From Ovis canadensis (taxonomy: Eukaryota > Chordata > Mammalia > Artiodactyla > Bovidae): a DNA stretch of 64,000 nt. The stretch is taken from assembly GCF_042477335.2 (NCBI RefSeq), contig NC_091245.1, positions 29,584,501 to 29,648,500 on the forward strand, in the 5' to 3' direction. Numbering within the stretch: the stretch's first letter is position 1; each line of letters starts with the position of its first letter. The notes beneath the pieces are model-generated. The model worked only from the letters and a program-made list of their open reading frames with translations. It was not told where the DNA came from and made no database searches. A program made the translations under genes and the position numbers. Below are positions 12,499-24,976 of this stretch, in pieces.

Positions 12499-12552
12499 GG
12501 CTTACCTGGTGGCTCAGACCACAGAGAATCCACCTGCAATGCAGGAACACAG
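12499..12552 (+). mobile_element. tRNA-derived SINE head fragment
   Basis: GGCTTACCTGGTGGCTCAGA and CCACCTGCAATGCAGGAAC: the head of a Bov-tA/CHR-type SINE without its tail. Confidence 0.6.
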
Positions 12553-13167
12553 CTCAAAGGAGCCATCTACGTTGCTAAGTAGGTGGGGGAAGCAAAGAGG
12601 TTAAGTCAGAGTTCCCCAAGCCTGATGGCTCTCACCAGGTCTCTGGGAAACTTCAGGGGCTCTAGAGCATTGCTGCTGATTGTTTCTAACTCACCACCAC
12701 CACCAGGTCTGCCCCAACTGAAACAAACCCCACATTCCCAATGCTTTCTGAGCTGATGAGAAGCTCTCATCAATAACTATACAGTTCTTGTTTTCCCTAT
12801 TTCTTCACAGGAAAATTAATGGTGACTCAATGTATGCAACCTATTTGTAAATAAAACATTTTCAAGCACAGAGTCCACACCAGGTTGTAGGGGATTAATA
12901 AAAAGGGGACCTTAGAAGTGAAGAGATGGGGCAACTCTTCCTTAAGGTATGTGAGCCTGAAGCAAGATGTCTCCTTCCTGGGTCACACTGAAAACCAGCC
13001 CAGCCCCGCCCCTTTGTCACTAACCAGATGACCCAGAGATAGCACTTCAGCTGGGCTGCCCCTGTGGGCCCACCTAGTCCTGCAATCTGGACCCAACAGA
13101 GCTAGGCAACAGGTCACTAATCACTTACGCAGCAAAGAAGCCAAACCTGGCGTTAATTCTCAGGGCG

Positions 13168-13570
13168 ACACTGTGGTACAGTGGTGAAGAGCACTTCAGT
13201 TTAAGCCCTCCTTCAACCAACCAAACCTGCGGGTTCAGCTGGTAAAGAATCCATCCGCAAGGCAGGAGACCTGGGTTCAATCCCTGCATTAGGAAGATCC
13301 CCTGGGGAAGGAAAGGCTACCCACTCCAGTATTCTGGTCCCTGGAGAAGTCTATGGACTGCACAGTCCACGGGCTCACAGAGTTGGACAGGACCGAGAGA
13401 CTTTCACTTTCAGCATTCCTGAATCCAAGTGCCTCAGTTTCCTCTTCTACAAAAGAGGAATAAAAACAGAACTTAACCCAGGGGGCTGCCTTGAGGAAGA
13501 CCCTAAGCACTTAGAAAGGTGCCTGACCACACAGTTAGCACGCAATCATTGCGTGCTGTTATGAGCTCCT
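13168..13570 (+). repeat. MIR, split by Bov-tA
   Basis: MIR 5' part at about 13168-13228 (TGGTACAGTGGTGAAGAGCA) resumes at 13414 (TGCCTCAGTTTCCTCTTCTA). A Bov-tA copy sits between the parts. Confidence 0.6.
13229..13413 (+). mobile_element. Bov-tA SINE
   Basis: Forward SINE lacking its first bases: GTTCAGCTGGTAAAGAATCC, CTGGGTTCAATCCCTG, ending ACTTTCACTTTCA. Inserted in the MIR. Confidence 0.88.
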
Positions 13571-14732
13571 CCTTCATGAAATGGGAAGAATATCCTGTCC
13601 CTTACCCAGCCTGAATAAGATGGGAACTGAATAAGAACACTTAAAAAAAGGCGGGGGGCATATAGTAAGTGCTCAATAAACACTAGTTTCCTTCGTTAGA
13701 GAGTTGCCATCATTAAACTGCAACGCTACACATCAGTAGCGCATCCCTCACCAAGAACCCCAGGCCCCCGCAGCTCACTCCCTGTGGAAGACCCCTCCTC
13801 CCCAGAAACGCGGGCGGGGGGCGGCGCACAGCCACACACTGTGACATGTGCCCGCTCTCTTCTCTCCCAGTTCCCTCTGACAAAGATGCTGCTAGCAAAA
13901 TAATGCCAAAGAAAGTAGGTGGCGACAGCCCACTAGATTTAAGTTCATTTTCCGTAGCTCGGGGTCAGAATAGACTGAAGCGCTGGGGTGATCAGGTTTT
14001 CTGCGAGGCCCTGTGCGGCACATTAGTTGCTGACAGACACTCACCGCGGTATTTAAAGTGGCAGCCATCACGACTAACTCAAATTGTATTGGCTTCCCCG
14101 ACGCTGAAATGCTCTGCTGAAACCATCAATTGGCCAATTCGGAGATAACCCGGTGGCTGAAATTCCCTGTCATGCTGTAAAATCCCCTTTTGAAGCGGCT
14201 CAGCAGCCCTGAGACCCGCAGGGACACTTGCGCCCAGAGCCGTGGCCAGAAGCACCTCGTGTAACACCAGTGGGCGCTGCCAAGAGGAAGAGCCTCCAGA
14301 GAGAGGATAACATTTTCTCCTGGAAGCCTTCTAAAAGACAGCAGAAACGAGTGGCTGCCTGCGCACGCCCGGCACCAGGCCTGCCCACTGGGCTGTCTGC
14401 CCCCTCAGCACAGGCCGCACAGCCAAAGCCAAGGCCAGCCCACAGCATCTTCCAGAGGTGGCTTGTGAACTCTCACCGAATGGCACAGATGCAGACGCGG
14501 GTGCCAACCTCCTCAGTGGAGGTTTTCTAAAGTCAGGGGCAGCCACGAGAATCAGGGGCTCATCTGGCCAGAGACTTTTGACCAACCACCTTATCCCAGG
14601 TCTCAGTTCCCCCTCTGTAAATTGAGAGGTTCTTTCTTGATATACATTCTATGATTTGATGATTTGTTTACATTTAAAATAGACCACAATTTACAAACTA
14701 TTTTTATTAATATATGATCTCACCTGGCTTCT
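13571..14732. other. Intron 4 non-repetitive stretch
   Basis: No recognised gene. Sequence around 13850-14170 is non-repetitive and includes GGCAGCCATCACGACTAACT; no function can be assigned. Confidence 0.55.
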
Positions 14733-15047
14733 GAGCTTCCCTGATAGCTCAGTTGGTAAAGAATCCGCCTGCAATGCAGGAGAATCTGGTTCGATTCCTG
14801 GGTTGGGAACATCCGCTGGAGAAGGGAAAGGCTACCCACTCCAGTATTCCTGGGCTTCCCTTGCGGCTCAGCTGATAAAGAATCCGCCTGCAACGCGGGA
14901 GACCTGGGTTCGATCCCTGGGTTGAGAAGATCCTCTGGAGAAGGGAAAGGCTACCCACTCCAGTATTCTGGCCTAGAGAACTCCATGGACTGGACAGTCC
15001 ATGGGACCACAAAGAGTCGGACATGACTGAGAGACTTTCACTTTCAC
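14733..15047 (+). mobile_element. Tandem (dimeric) Bov-tA SINE
   Basis: Two heads in the same orientation: unit 1 at 14733-14851 (head to CACTCCAGTATTC) and a complete unit 2 at 14852-15047 ending ACTTTCACTTTCAC, with an A-rich tail to about 15071. Confidence 0.9.
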
Positions 15048-15114
15048 ATGTCTTCAAAAAAAAAAAGAAAAACCTTGAGAGGCAGAAAAAAAGACAAGCC
15101 TCATTTCACATAAT

Positions 15115-15235
15115 TTCTTATCACAAATAAACCAAGGCTCACAGAGGCCAAACGACTTAGCCAAGGCCACCTGAAAGAACCTGATCAGAACCTGATCCCT
15201 GGTTATCGAAGTCCAAATCCTATGTGCTACCAAGG
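15115..15235 (-). repeat. MIR fragment (reverse)
   Basis: Antisense MIR core: CCAAGGCTCACAGAGGCCAA, CTTAGCCAAGGCCAC. Confidence 0.55.
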
Positions 15236-16258
15236 CACTGCTTTAGTCCCATCACCAACCAGCACAGGGCCAGGCACGCAGCAGGCACACGGGAATAATC
15301 GCCCACCAGCCAACTGCTACCCTCGGCCAGCGTGGCCAAAGCCACACTCTGTCCGTTCCAAGAACTCGTGAAGCTGCAGCCAGCATCCTGGGCTGGGGAG
15401 AGGTTTGCCACACCAGAGTCTGCTCTCCAAACAGCCTTTTGTGACTGGGAGAGAAGGATCAGAGGAAAGCCTCAGACAGGGGCCTCAGGGAGCAGCTGTG
15501 CTTCTTAAGGTCAGAGGACTGTAAAACAGAAGTGAAATGTCAGGCGCTTCACCCAAATACACAAAGAACAGGGGACACAAAGCCCGCCTCGGAGCTGTGC
15601 AAACAGCTGTCACCGGGAGGGGATGGGGAATTTGGAAGGCTGGGCCAACCTGGGTCAGACAGGATGCCCTGAGACCTATTCTCCAGATTCTTGCTGCGAC
15701 CAGAGCCTGAGCCCTGCAGATGTTCAGACAGCACGCTCCACAGGGGGCCGGGGACCAGCAGCCGCCCCCGCCACCTCAACCGCAGACAGGCAAGAGGAGC
15801 TGCCACTCGGCAGGGGCAAGTGACAGACTTCAAGCAGGAATCACTGCTTATTCAGCACTCTGCAGGCATCTGCTGGTCACCTCTCACAGGCTCCAGGCGC
15901 TAAGAACACAGCAGCAAATGCCAAAGGCAGAGGTCCCCAGGAACCACCAGGCACCACTCCAGAAGCAAGGCAGGGAATCAATTTGCCCAGGGACCCTCGG
16001 AGGCGGGAATGACTCCCTCTCTATGGCGCATCAGGACCCTGAGGTCAGCCATCACTTGCCACTTGGCCAAAGTCACACAACCTACAGCACCCGAGGTTCA
16101 ACTTCAGCCTTCTCAAAGTTTAGACTGAGACTCGCAATAAGGCAAATTTCACATGGAAAACCCAGGGCACCTGTTTATTTACAGGCACCCATACACTGCT
16201 GAAAAGGAGAAGCTTCCTGAAACAATGCTTATGTTTACTCTTTGTGATACGGAGGCTC
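15236..16258. other. Intron 4 non-repetitive stretch
   Basis: Nothing recognised; a weak MIR-like phrase (ACTTGGCCAAAGTCACACAA) near 16060 is too short to call. Confidence 0.55.
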
Positions 16259-16400
16259 ATTTTTTTGTTTTAGTGTTTTGTTTTGCTGCACTGCTGCAGC
16301 ATGCAGGATCTTAGTTCCCCAACGAGGGATCGAACCTGTTCCCCCTCTGCCCCCTGCAGCAGAAGCATGGAGTCTTAACCACCAGACTCCCAGGCAAGCT
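16259..16400 (-). mobile_element. CHR-2-type SINE (reverse)
   Basis: T-rich tail at the left, then ATCTTAGTTCCCCAACGAGG, GGGATCGAACC and GTCTTAACCACCAGACTCCC: antisense CHR-2. Confidence 0.82.
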
Positions 16401-17290
16401 CCAGAGTCTTTTCTTTTAATTGCTGGTTCATGACCTACCAAGGTGATTCCACCAGGCACTAATGGGTCACAACTCACAGTTACCATTCACTACTTGTCCC
16501 ATCTCCATTAGAGTGCATATTTATTTAACATGCTTGATCCCTAGGAAAGGGATCAAACCCTTCTCTCTTCTCAAGGCCTGGAACCTAGCTCATCACCCTC
16601 ACGATTTACTCAAAATTGCAATAGGCCCCAAGAGCAGGGGCAGCAGAAAGGGGATGAAGATAAGGGCTCCTGGCCTCAGGAGCTTTCCACCTAAAATAGG
16701 GACCCCCGTCACTCTATTTCCAGACAACAAATAGCAAATGAGTAAAACCCACAGAATTCCAGGGGGTGGGGGGAGTTAAGTGTTCCCCTGGGGGTGGTCT
16801 TGGCAGGCCAGAGAAGGCAGCCACATTCCAGGCTGGCATCTGCTCTATGGCAGGGCTGGTTGGCAGGGGGTCAAAAATCCCATCTCAGGTACCAAATAGA
16901 AAAACCAGGCCTGGATCAGAGGGGGCAGGGGAAGTTCCAGATAGGTCTAGCAAGGAAAGCAGCTACAAGAGGAAGAAACAGACACAGACTACACATCACA
17001 GGCCAGTGCTGGCCAGGAGCGTTGAGTCAGCAGTTCATCCACACAAGCAGCAGGGCTGGTCTGGAGGCTGCATGTGTGAATCCCCTCTCCCAGTCACTTG
17101 TGGTTGCTTGAAGAAGGTGGATTCCAACCTAGGGACCCAGAGTGCTCATCAACCAACAGGTGGTTCGTGCGTGCCAGGAGCACACCTCTCACACGAGCAT
17201 CGTCCTGCTGCTGCTTCCCTTTAGGCCATCGGAAAGCCAGAACTCGTACCAGGCCTCAAGTGAGATAATAAGAATGACAGCACCAGGCGC

Positions 17291-17390
17291 TGCCTGGTTA
17301 GGACCTCATGCTCTCACTGCCACAGCCCAGGCTCTAATCCCTGGTTGGGGGAACTGAGATCCCACCAGCTGCATGGCATGGCCCAAATTT
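17291..17390 (+). mobile_element. CHR-2-type SINE
   Basis: GCCTGGTTAGGACCTCATGC, CTGGTTGGGGGAACTGAGAT, TGCATGGCATGGCC: forward CHR-2, truncated at its left end. Confidence 0.8.
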
Positions 17391-17399
17391 AAAAACAGA

Positions 17400-17650
17400 A
17401 TGATAGTACACGTTTGTGTGGCACTTACGCTGTGCCAGGCACTGTACATACCATGTATGCATGTGTGTGTGTTTAATGTGTGTGCCTGCGTAAGCTCATC
17501 CAATCCTCGGAACAACTTCATGAGATAGGTACAACTTTATTAACCCCGTTTCACATTTGAGGAAACTGAAGCACAGAGAGGTTACTTAAGGTGCCCAGGT
17601 TCACACAGCTTGGAAATGCAGCAAGGTAGCATTTCCACTAGTCACTGAGC
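17400..17650 (-). repeat. MIR (reverse) with internal TG run
   Basis: Antisense MIR: GTGCCAGGCACTGTACATAC, GAGGAAACTGAAGCACAGAG, GGTTCACACAGCTTGG. A TG-rich patch interrupts it near 17460. Confidence 0.75.
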
Positions 17651-17997
17651 ACTTCAGGCACTCAGTAATTGGACTGAATCAACACCTCGAAACTTGGCAA
17701 GTGTCTTCTGCTCCTGGTCTGGGGGTCAGCTGACCAAGACCTCAGGCTCCTCCCAGGAAGCTGACAGAGATGGTAGCCCACGTGCCCAGAACTAGCTTCC
17801 GGTGGACCTACAAAGGCTGACACATGCCTTCCTCGCCTTCTCCCTAAGGCCCTTCGTACGGACTCCTCACTCAATCCAACGGTCAAGTGAAGCCCGAAGC
17901 TGGCCAGAGCAACATACATACCGAAGAAGACAAAGACTGCAGGGCTTTCGAGTCTGGTCACCCTTACAAGCATTTATAAGCAGGCCCCTCATAGCTG

Positions 17998-18190
17998 GGC
18001 TTCCCTCGTGGCCCAGCAGAAAAGACTGCCTGCAATACAGGAGATGTGGGTTTGATCGATGGGTGGGGCAGATCCCCTGGAGAAGGAAATGGCAACCCAA
18101 TCTACTATTCTTGCCTGGAGAATCCCATGGACAGAGGAGCCTGGCGGGCTACAGTCCATGGGTTGCAAGAGTCGGACACAACTAAGGGAC
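17998..18190 (+). mobile_element. Bov-tA SINE
   Basis: Forward SINE: GGCTTCCCTCGTGGCCCAGC head to GGGTTGCAAGAGTCGGACAC, followed by an ACC-rich tail. Confidence 0.9.
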
Positions 18191-18779
18191 AAAACCACCA
18201 CCACCGCTACCCCCACAGTTAACCTTTCCTGGATGGTCTTCCATGCCTTATCACAGCCACCCTCACGGCGGGCTGAGCAAGGATGACCCATGTTTCCACC
18301 TCACAGTTAAGAGAATGGACCTTGAAAAGTAAAGACCCCTCCAGCTAACAAAGCGTGTGAAACAAATTTGCATTCAGGTTTCTGTTCGTGTCAAGTTGCA
18401 AGCGTTTCCCATCTAACAACTCAGCAGCCACACACGGGAGTGGAACAGGACCGCTCTGTCCAACACAGATAAGGGGCACAGATGCCTCAAGGGACCATTT
18501 ATCAGTGCCAGCCCATGCCAGGACTGCCTGTTCTGCCCCTGACAGGGGTGTTGAGGGGAGACAAGACACTGGTATTGAAGGGAGGGCTCCAAGACACAGC
18601 AGAGGAGTCCAGGCACCAGAGGGCATCAGTGGGTAGTTTAAGTGTCCAGTTCACTAGCGTCAACCTGCTCTCCCAGAAAAATATGCTGCTATCATCATCG
18701 TATTAAAAGATTCTGGGGGAAAACTTTAGGGCTTTAAACAGAAAGGAAACTAACTCATCAAGCCCTGGCCACTGAGAGA

Positions 18780-18925
18780 CAACCATTTTACATATACAAT
18801 CATACTGAACCCTCACAACAAACCCATCCAGGAATCACCATTTCCCCATTCTACAGATGGGGACACCAAGGCTTCAGAAGTCTGCCCTGCCAGGAAATGA
18901 CAAAGTAGGAACGAGAACTCAGGTG
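18780..18925 (-). repeat. MIR (reverse)
   Basis: CCTCACAACAAACCCATCCA, CCCCATTCTACAGATGGGGA: antisense MIR. Confidence 0.65.
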
Positions 18926-20849
18926 TCCATCCTAGCCACGAGGCAGAACCCAAGCCCTTCAAAATCCAGGGGATTCAGGGTCCAAGGTGGGGGAGCAGGG
19001 GGACGGGGTGGGGTTGGGGCGCAGGTATCGTAACACCGGAGAGAAACATTTCTAAAACTCATCTCAGCAACACTACAGAAAACCCCATTACCCTGGCGAA
19101 TCAAAAACAATCATTATTGTCTATTTGCTGTAAGCTTCCAGCAACATGTATTAAAGAAGTTTATGTGAATCGTCTAATGCACTTGTGCCGTGGTCAGAAT
19201 TATTACCAAGCTAAAAAAGATTAATTTTTCTAAATACTCTAAACCCTAGACACTATTATAAAGGCTACAGCTAGTGTAACATTTCTGTTATCTTGGCTGA
19301 CAGGCCCTCAAACACACACGCCTCCCCTTTGCTGCTCTGGCTTAAGCTCACGCTCACACACACACACTCACCCACAGAGGCGGGAAGGTCGAGGGAAGGG
19401 GCAAGGCAGCTCTGGCCTGAGGTCCCTGCTGGAGAACCCGCTTCCCTTGGAAAATCTAAATGGCCTAAGGGATGCTGCAGGGAGAGCTGGGTGTCTCCCG
19501 GCTCCCTTGGAGTGGTGGCTGGCACTCAGTTAACTCTTGGTCCAAGTCTGCAAAGGCTTAGCTAACAAAGATGGCATTATGCACAGACTGGAGCGCATGG
19601 CTGGTCTTGGAGTTCAAATGAAGTGACCACTGCCAAAAACTTTGTTTGGGTCCCCACCACTCCCCCCGCCCCACCTCCCGCCTTGAAATAAAGGGCAAGG
19701 ATTTGCAATTTGGGGTCTTGCTGCCACTTGAAACCCATTAAGGTGGCCACACTGCCCGGGTTCTGGCAAAAAGCAATTCCAGTTACTCATTTAGTGTTTA
19801 ATTAGCTACCGATGGAGGAGTCTGGCAGCCTCTGGGGTTAAGAGGAGCTGCAACAAACAGGGCGGGAGCCCGAAGAAAGGCCATAACATGGTCTGAGCTC
19901 CAAGTGAAGCAGGGAAAGAAACAACTGTGTGTATGTTTTGTTTTTATAATCTGCCACACAAGGGTGCCAAGGGTCAGAGCCAAACACAAGGCCGTGAACT
20001 TGCCAGGACTTCTGGGCAGATGGCTAGGCTGGCTTATCGCGGCGGAGAGCACGCCCCCAGCTCCTCGGAGCTGCCCCTGCCCGCAATGCCACCCTCTCAC
20101 GCCCCTGTTCCCAAAGGGTTCTGGCAGCCGTGGACACTCCTCGCCTGGCAGGAACCTCAGCTCAGCACATCCAAGGAGCGCCCTCTCAAATATCACTTTG
20201 CTATTTCAAACCCACCAAGGACGCTGGACCCCTGCCACAGAGCCACAAATACCTCAGCTCCCGTCCACACCCAGGACTCCGGGGCGCTTTTTGACTTTAA
20301 CCAACCCACTTGGAGAGACAGGCTCACAGCTGGGGGTGCAGGGTATGGGGGTCAGCTGAGTCCTGCTGGGGTGTGCATAAGGGTAGGAGAGAGGCTGACC
20401 TGAAAGGGGTCGAAAATCTTCAGAAAAGGGAAACTGAGGCTCAACACCTGCCAAGGTCATGGACTCCACGTCCACTCTGAACCCCAGGTTCTTCACTGGG
20501 GATGACGGGTGGGGCTTGGGACAGCATCCATGAGCCTCCTGAAATCCTGCACAGAGTCTCCTCTGTGGGGACACACGCGTTTTCTGGAAGGGAAGGCCAT
20601 AGCTTTTCTCGGATTTTTCCTGCCAAGACAGCCACTGCAACATAACAAACTCCCTTCCCAGAGCCTGGGTCCCATCTCTGCCAATGACTGCAATTCACCT
20701 CACAGGGGCTTTAATTCTCCCCTGAATTATTTCTTCAGTGACTATACACAGGCCCGCTTTGGGTCAAATGCAAATACTTTCCCTCTGTTTTGTAGGAATT
20801 CTGTATCAAATGAAGGTTGTCAAAAGCTAGGAGGTAGAATCTGAAAAAC
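18926..20849. other. Intron 4 non-repetitive stretch
   Basis: No gene recognised. The AT-rich block 19120-19280 and TAATTA at 19799-19804 are possible conserved regulatory DNA. A short CA run lies near 19355. Confidence 0.5.
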
Positions 20850-21015
20850 TGGGAACTGGTCCCAGCTCTGCCACCTCCCAGCTATATGCCCTCAGACAAG
20901 CCATCTCAACTCCAGGCCTCAGTTTCTTCATCTGTAAAATAGGGGTCAGGTTTAATAATAAAACCTGCTCACCTGGCAGCTATGAAGTCAAACTACAATC
21001 ATGCAATGATAAAGA
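20850..21015 (+). repeat. MIR
   Basis: CCCAGCTCTGCCACCTCCCA, CCTCAGTTTCTTCATCTGTA, AAATAGGGGTCAGG: forward MIR. Confidence 0.8.
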
Positions 21016-24000
21016 GTTCCGTAAAGTAGAGCAAGCTGAGTGTCACTGCTCTCCAGCACCTTCAACTCAGACACTGAGCTGGTGGGTGGGAGTGTCCACT
21101 CCAAGAAAGGCCAGGACCAGACAGACATTGGTGTCTAAGAGAACCCAAGGGCTTCATCAGCATCTGAGAACCTCTGCTCTGGCCACAGGAGAACAGCAAG
21201 GAAACCGCAGCCTGGGTCCCTGTGAGACTCCTCCCATGGCCTCAGGGCTCTGCTGACTTCAGGTAAACCCATTTCTCAGAAAAGTCCATTCCAGGGACTG
21301 AGCCCGCATCCCTCTGAGTTATGTGTGGTCAACGTCAGGGCAATTTGGCTTATACACAATGAGCCAAGCAAACTGAAGCTGCCAGGTGTGGAGGGGCGGA
21401 AATAGACTGTGACTCAAATAAAAACTCACCAATTCAAAGAAAATTTCAGTCTCCTCTGACTGAGTCACCTGGTTCATTCCCAGCCTTGTAGCCTGGCTTG
21501 GACCAGAGAGATGCACCTTTGAGGTCACCACACCTTAACCCACCACCAGGAAGCGGAGAGCACCTGCCAGGAACACAGATTTACTTCCCTAGGAAAGCCA
21601 AGAGCAGGATCTTCCATGATGAGTTCCTTCCCAGTCCCGTGGGAGTCCCTTCTCACCCGCGCCCCACACACACTCACTACCCACAGAGGCCCAAGCAAGT
21701 ACCTGAGCTTCACGGACAAACCATGAGAACCTCTGAATTTCCTTGGTTGAAAACAGAAGGCCAGTTAGCACACACTCTTATTTACACTCCACTTTATCTT
21801 CTAAAAAGGATTTAAGATAACACACATTAACACATATTAAAATCACCTAATTCAAGATGACCCAGCAAAAATGAGTCATTGAAAGACCATCTTCCAATAT
21901 TCTACCAGCTATTCCAAACCAGGTTACTCACTGACCTCAGATTACCAAAATACCCCAAAATGGGTATATTTTTCTTACCCACAGTTTCTTAATCCCTTCA
22001 TCCATTCAGTATGTATGCCTACCATGTGCAAAGTATTGTGGGAGCTATAGAAATGAATAGCACTGTAGATAACTAGGCTCTAGTATGGAAAAAATTAATA
22101 AGCTGTGGTTAGAAAGACAAACCTGAATGGGAAGTTGGCCGGAATAGTGCAAATACATCTGCCGTGGACCTTTGGGGCCAAGTCTCAGCAGTGTTAGGAA
22201 CACAGATTCTGGAGTCACTTATGACCTGTGTTTGGATCCTAACTCTTACAGCTATGATAACCATTCTGTGCCTCGGTTTCTTTATCTGCAGAATAGAGCT
22301 AACAAAATGCCTTCTTTCCCAGGGCCACTGGCAGCCTGAAACGAGAGCTTGAACCTAGAACACTCACCACAGGGGGCCCAGCACATCGAAAACCATCAAC
22401 AAAGGCTTTGGACAGGTGGTTTGTACAGACACTGAGAGAAAGAAGTGATCAGCATGTGCACGCAGCCAAGTACCCTGAAGTCCTCCCCGAAGAAGCTAAA
22501 AGGTGACACGATGGGTAAGAGAGGCACTCACTCCAGTTAAGAGGAAGGCAGCCCAGGAAGAGGCTGCAGCAGTAATTCTAGCTGGAAGAAGTTAGGGCAA
22601 AGAAGACGGTAGCTGTGGGACCACATGAAGATCTGAGAAGGACACAGAGAAAAGAGGGAGGGTTCCTTCTCATCAGTTTCTTAAATATTTTTTAAAATTC
22701 CCATTGCTTCTCTGTCATCTCTGCAATTCAATGCCCATCCCCCCGTAACTCTTTCACAATAAAGATGGTCGGTCCGTTCCCATCCCCGTCATCACTCCAG
22801 CCCTCCTCTCACGTGACCTGACTCTCAGATCACATCACATCAAGTGGATCCCAATCCAGAAGGATCCCAAGATCTGTGAATCCTGGGCCTCAATCCCTGT
22901 GACTTCAGCCCTTGCTAGCATTTTCTAAAGGTCTACACCAACTTCAGCAATCTCTACACAATTCTGCGGCCCTCCCTCAACAAATTACTGAAAAAAAACC
23001 CATGCAAACTTTCACTGCCACCATACTGTTTTAAGACTGCGGACCAAACCACAAACTACTAAAGAATCTTACGTTATTTACTAGGGAGCTAAACTTAGTT
23101 AAAAATCATTAACTTCTCTAAAAGACAGCATAGACATCCTACGTCAAGAGAGTAACTTGAAATAGGTATCTCCACCAATCCCTACTCTAAGATGGAACCA
23201 TCTGCATAGCAGTTAAATACAGGCCACAGAGGAACTGGCTGTCCACAGGTTTAAACACAGAACACACACACAAACACACACACACGATTTTTACTAAGTA
23301 GAAAGGTCAAATTCCCCAAGTATTTTTATATGGCTAATGTAACTCTTGGCCTCCGCCCCCATCCTCCAGCCTCCAGCTCAGGAAACCCTATGATCACCAC
23401 CACCAATTTTCCCAGAAGAACCACATCACAAGTGAACCAGCCCTCTCACCTTTTATTACTAAAAGTTCACCAGGCCATAAGTACCATTTGCCAGCTTCTC
23501 TCCTTCAGCCCTGGAGAGGGCACAAGAACTGGTCAATCTTCTCAGCATCCCACACCAAGGAGTATTAACTTCACAGTCAGCAAAATTTCATCACATTGAA
23601 TATTCTCAAAATCAGGGAGCCTCCAGTGGCGTCTCTAAGTCCTCATACTACACAGAGAAATTTTCACCACAAAGATACTCAGGGCGTGGGACTTGACCAC
23701 TTGTGAAACTCAACCAAACGGGTTCTGGACTCCCAGACCAGTTTCAAACTGCATGCAGGGGATGAACATGGCTTGGACAAGTGGGTGGTCCCTGATGACA
23801 TTCCAAAAACCAACTTCCGTGTCCTGGAGCTCAAGGGACCATTCCTCCCCACCTCAAGCACAAGTGGAAAATCAAATAACCCACCTTTCGAGTGCACACG
23901 TGTGCACACACATTAGACACACACACACACAAACACTTAACTTTCTACAAGACCAACAGGAAGCAAAGGAGGCTGGGAAGATCTTCAGACCCTTCCCCTT

Positions 24001-24319
24001 CCATTCCACCCACCTCCAGAAGATCCTAACCTGCTTCACCTGAAACAGTCGAAAATCTGACTCCACCCCAATTGGAATCCAATTTTTTTAAGGGGGGACT
24101 CAGTGGGAAATGGACAGGCAGTAGATCTCTCTCTTATATGCCTTTCATAACTCTTAAGAAACTTACCCAGGGAAAGGGATTGATAGAGTACAAAGCACTA
24201 CACAATGTGATCTAACTTTCTTCACAAGAACATTTTGAACACAGTATTATGCACCAGCCAAGGACCTCAAAGTATACATCTTGGTGGACACAACACAAGG
24301 CCCCCACTCACAAACACAC
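21016..24319. other. Intron 4 stretch, mostly non-repetitive
   Basis: Apart from the MIR at 22190-22350 and CA runs at about 23263-23286 and 23911-23930, I recognise nothing. Confidence 0.55.
22190..22350 (+). repeat. MIR
   Basis: ACAGATTCTGGAGTCACTTA, TGTGCCTCGGTTTCTTTATC, TGCAGAATAGAGCTAACAAA. Confidence 0.7.
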
Positions 24320-24472
24320 AATGTGCACACACGCTGCTGCTGCGGCTAAGTCACGTCAGTCGTGTCCGACGCTGTGCAACCCCACAGACGGCAGCCCACC
24401 AGGCGCCCCCGTCCCTGGGATTCTCCAGGCAAGTTCACTGGAGTGCGGTGCCTTCTCCGAATGTGCACACAC
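24320..24472 (+). mobile_element. BOV-A2 SINE with target-site duplication
   Basis: Internally shortened BOV-A2 (GCTGCTGCTGCGGCTAAG through CACTGGAGTGCGGTGCCTTC) flanked by the 13-bp direct repeat AATGTGCACACAC at 24320-24332 and 24460-24472. About 0.5 kb downstream of exon 4 in the gene's reading direction. Orientation follows the consensus as usually written. Confidence 0.92.
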
Positions 24473-24486
24473 ACACACACACACAC
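24461..24486 (+). repeat. (CA)n microsatellite
   Basis: CA run growing out of the right copy of the BOV-A2 target-site duplication. Confidence 0.9.
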
Positions 24487-24976
24487 CCCCAAAAACATAA
24501 TCTGAAAGATCACTCTGTGGAAAGTAACCTAAGAATCTATTGCACCAAAGTCTCACTCAAAACACACCTTCTACTCCAAAACAAAAGTTTCATATCTGCT
24601 TTTTATTTTTCTTGACTGTGGTCAACTTTTTCACAAACCCGCACCAAATAGGGTTGGTCACCCCCATTCCCCAGCAGACTGCTCAATCAGAACATAAACC
24701 CCACAGGGCTGAGCCCTGCACAACGCCATTTAATGCTCCAGATAGGTGTCTATGCTCTTTTGCATAATTACAACATTATGAAATACCGTTTACCAAGTTA
24801 GACAGCTGCCGGAGGACGGTACAGGGTAAGGGAAGCAGAGAGGTGGGGAGGATAGAAAGAAAGGCAAGGAGAAAACAAAGACCACTGCCAACTGGCTGTG
24901 TATTTGCTTTTGGTACTAAAGAAGTTCAAGCTATCCAACCTGTAATTATTGCCAGGATTAAAAATTTGTTACTCAC

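Larger units (their letters stand above)
1..24976 (-). other. SSBP3: SSBP3 intron 4 (partial)
   Basis: At least 24.98 kb of intron from the donor at 24976. I see no further SSBP3 exon and no other gene. The content is GC-moderate non-repetitive sequence with scattered MIR fragments, CHR-2 and Bov-tA SINEs, one BOV-A2 and several CA microsatellites. A very large intron at this position fits the mammalian gene as I remember it. Confidence 0.85.

Noticed and set aside
13229..13300. tRNA gene suggested by the GGTTCAATCCC B-box
   Set aside because: It belongs to the tRNA-derived head of a Bov-tA SINE; no intact cloverleaf.
1..24976. Possible further SSBP3 exons (the alanine- and proline-rich exon 5 onward)
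   Set aside because: I looked for the reverse-complement coding pattern after AKAFHDY and found none; they should lie left of the window.
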